This document shows positions 6,440-7,550 of a stretch of 7,550 bases of DNA, in pieces. The DNA is taken from contig JACQYX010000128.1 of NCBI GenBank assembly GCA_016207985.1, positions 1 through 7,550 of the forward strand. Reading direction: 5' to 3'. The notes below the pieces were generated by a model. That model searched no databases and was not told the DNA's origin. It saw nothing but the letters and a program-made list of their open reading frames with translations. Position 1 is the first letter of the stretch; each line of letters starts with the position of its first letter. Made by a program: the position numbers and the translations under genes. This stretch comes from Ignavibacteriales bacterium (GTDB taxonomy: Bacteria > Bacteroidota > Ignavibacteria > UBA10030 > SZUA-254).

Positions 6440-7180
6440 ATGATAAAAATCTTTATAGATTTTGATGGAACAATTACCCGGCAGGATGTTGGAGATGCAT
6501 TATTTGTTCGCTTTGGTGGAAAAAAATGTTTGGATTATATCAATGAATATCGGAACGAAAAAATCTCGGCGGTCGATTGTTTCTACAGCGAATGCAATGA
6601 GTGTATTGATATAGACAAAAATAAGCTCAACGAATTTCTTGATGCTCAAGAAATAGATTCATCATTTATCGAGTTTTATTCATTCTGTAAACGGAATGAT
6701 ATAATGCCATTCATCCTCAGCGACGGGATGGATTATTACCTCGACCGTATTCTCAAGAATCACGGAATAACAGAAATTCCGTTTTTCGCAAATCATCTGG
6801 AGTTAACCCCGCTGGATGGATCATTAAAAGTTTCTTTCAAGCCGTCATTTCCATTTACAGATGAAACTTGTGATCGCTGCGCTTGCTGTAAGCGCAACCA
6901 TATGCTTACTTTATCCGCTGAAGATGATATCATCATCTACATCGGTGAAGGATATTCCGATCGGTGTCCGGTTCACTACGCTGACATCGTCTTTGCTAAA
7001 GATGAGCTGCAAACGTATTGTCGGCAACAGAATGTCTCATATTTTGAATACCGTGGATTTGCCGATATTACCAAGCGGTTGGAAATACTGTTGGATAATA
7101 AGCAGTCTAAGAAACATTTTGGTTTGAAAAAAAGACGGCAGGCTCAGCTTGCTGCTCGAGAAGTTTTTTTAGGTGGTTGA
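6440..7180 (+). CDS. HAD-superfamily phosphatase, MtnX/phosphoserine-phosphatase-like
   Basis: This predicted cytoplasmic Mg-dependent phosphatase has 246 residues. Motif I is DFDGTIT (Asp7 nucleophile, Asp9 acid/base), motif II is FILSDGMD (Ser94), and the motif III Lys is probably Lys151. Motif IV reads GEGYSD, with Glu170 where GDG or GDS is usual and Asp174 kept, so metal binding may be altered. A cysteine cluster at 144-150 (CDRCACCKRN) matches the pattern I recall in Bacillus MtnX, which acts in methionine salvage, and related HAD-IB proteins. The ending YADIVFAKDEL is also typical of that group. No other methionine-salvage gene is visible here, so the substrate is unknown and no gene symbol is given. 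The tail from ~225 is basic and probably extra to the fold. ATG 6440 has only a weak AGGG at 6425-6428, 11 bp upstream. The stop overlaps the next start by one base. Confidence 0.85.
   Translation: MIKIFIDFDGTITRQDVGDALFVRFGGKKCLDYINEYRNEKISAVDCFYSECNECIDIDKNKLNEFLDAQEIDSSFIEFYSFCKRNDIMPFILSDGMDYYLDRILKNHGITEIPFFANHLELTPLDGSLKVSFKPSFPFTDETCDRCACCKRNHMLTLSAEDDIIIYIGEGYSDRCPVHYADIVFAKDELQTYCRQQNVSYFEYRGFADITKRLEILLDNKQSKKHFGLKKRRQAQLAAREVFLGG
7171..7176 (+). promoter_or_regulatory. Ribosome binding site for the membrane methyltransferase
   Basis: AGGTGG differs from the ideal AGGAGG at one base and ends three bases before ATG 7180. It lies within the last codons of the phosphatase gene. It supports the 7180 start and translational coupling, and is the best Shine-Dalgarno-like site in this window. 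Confidence 0.5.
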
Positions 7181-7550
7181 TGGATTTCCGACAAACACTA
7201 TTTAAATATCGCAGTTATACGCCGATTCCGTTTTTATTGGTCATGGTACTTATAGCGCATCCGACACTCCTAAGTTTTATCGTAGGAATCGGTTTTGTAC
7301 TTGTCGGTGAGTTCGTTCGTTTATGGGGAGTTTCCTATGCAGGGAGTGAGACACGAACTACAGGTGCCGTCGGAGCGACATATCTGATAACAAACGGACC
7401 ATTTTCATATGTCAGGAATCCACTTTACCTCGGTAACATGTTAATGTATTTTGGTTTTGGTATAATTGCTAATTCGCCGGTGCTAGCTTTGACGGGGTTC
7501 GTCTATTTTTTATTTCAATACTCTTTGATTGTCAGCTTAGAAGAAGAAAG
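7180..7550 (+). CDS. Isoprenylcysteine carboxyl methyltransferase-like membrane protein, N-terminal part (3' end outside window)
   Basis: The frame gives 123 residues from ATG 7180 and is still open at the window edge. Hydrophobic stretches lie near residues 17-43, 84-97 and 100-119. The core signature is NGPFSYVRNPLYLGNMLMYFG (72-92 region), the conserved GP-x-x-x-VRNP-x-Y-x-G motif of the ICMT/phospholipid methyltransferase family of small integral membrane proteins that bind S-adenosylmethionine. The visible end, LEEE, fits the acidic motif that follows in this family; the remaining SAM-binding segment should lie just beyond the window. Bacterial members are widespread and mostly of unknown substrate; they should not be read as protein prenyl-cysteine methylases. 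The start overlaps the phosphatase stop by one base (TGATG), so the two are probably translated together. Family assignment is good, function open. Confidence 0.85.
   Translation, partial: MDFRQTLFKYRSYTPIPFLLVMVLIAHPTLLSFIVGIGFVLVGEFVRLWGVSYAGSETRTTGAVGATYLITNGPFSYVRNPLYLGNMLMYFGFGIIANSPVLALTGFVYFLFQYSLIVSLEEE

Noticed and set aside
6861..7127. An 88-codon + strand frame inside the HAD phosphatase
   Set aside because: It is out of frame with a gene carrying clear HAD motifs, and it has no domain of its own.
1..7550. A mobile, defence or CRISPR-type system
   Set aside because: I saw no transposase, integrase, nuclease, toxin pair, repeat array or target-site duplication; all genes are co-directional and of chromosomal type.

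Overview
This window shows about 7.5 kb of a moderately AT-rich bacterial chromosome. All genes are on the + strand, packed end to end, and belong to ordinary cellular functions plus one unusual gene. There is no rRNA, tRNA, CRISPR array, insertion sequence or integrase. The SMC protein has a distinctive form: it opens MYLSKIEIIGFKSF, reads IELKMVETIL at the Q-loop, INFAAFDEFN where the second coil re-enters the head, and MEEEGISKIV near its end. Together with rare Shine-Dalgarno sites and a TTG start, this points to the Bacteroidota/Chlorobiota/Ignavibacteriota group, most likely an Ignavibacteria-like lineage. That placement is from remembered family patterns, not from a search.

Layout: (1) 2-463, the C-terminal ~60% of triosephosphate isomerase, cut by the window edge. 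(2) 464-714, a 251-bp AT-rich spacer with a candidate promoter and two small hairpins; it is the only sizeable gap. (3) 715-3306, an 863-residue exported protein with a glycoside hydrolase family 2 (GH2) fold followed by six membrane helices. The residues that should be the GH2 nucleophile and two other active-site residues are replaced, so it looks like a membrane-anchored pseudo-glycosidase. (4) 3307-6392, the gene for the chromosome-organising ATPase SMC, starting on the base after the previous stop codon. It is broken: the first frame stops at 5817 in the returning coiled coil, and the C-terminal head lies in another frame from about 5757, with roughly 80-150 residues of coil missing. (5) 6440-7180, a HAD-superfamily phosphatase resembling the MtnX/phosphoserine-phosphatase group. 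(6) 7180-7550, the start of a small integral-membrane methyltransferase of the isoprenylcysteine methyltransferase type, overlapping the previous stop by one base and running off the window.

Genes 3 to 6 have spacings of 0, 47 and -1 bp, so they probably form one transcript read from the 464-714 spacer. No shared pathway is apparent. The two items most worth attention are the pseudo-GH2/six-helix fusion next to smc and the internal deletion plus frameshift in smc. The latter is either a real lesion or an assembly error, because smc is normally important for growth.
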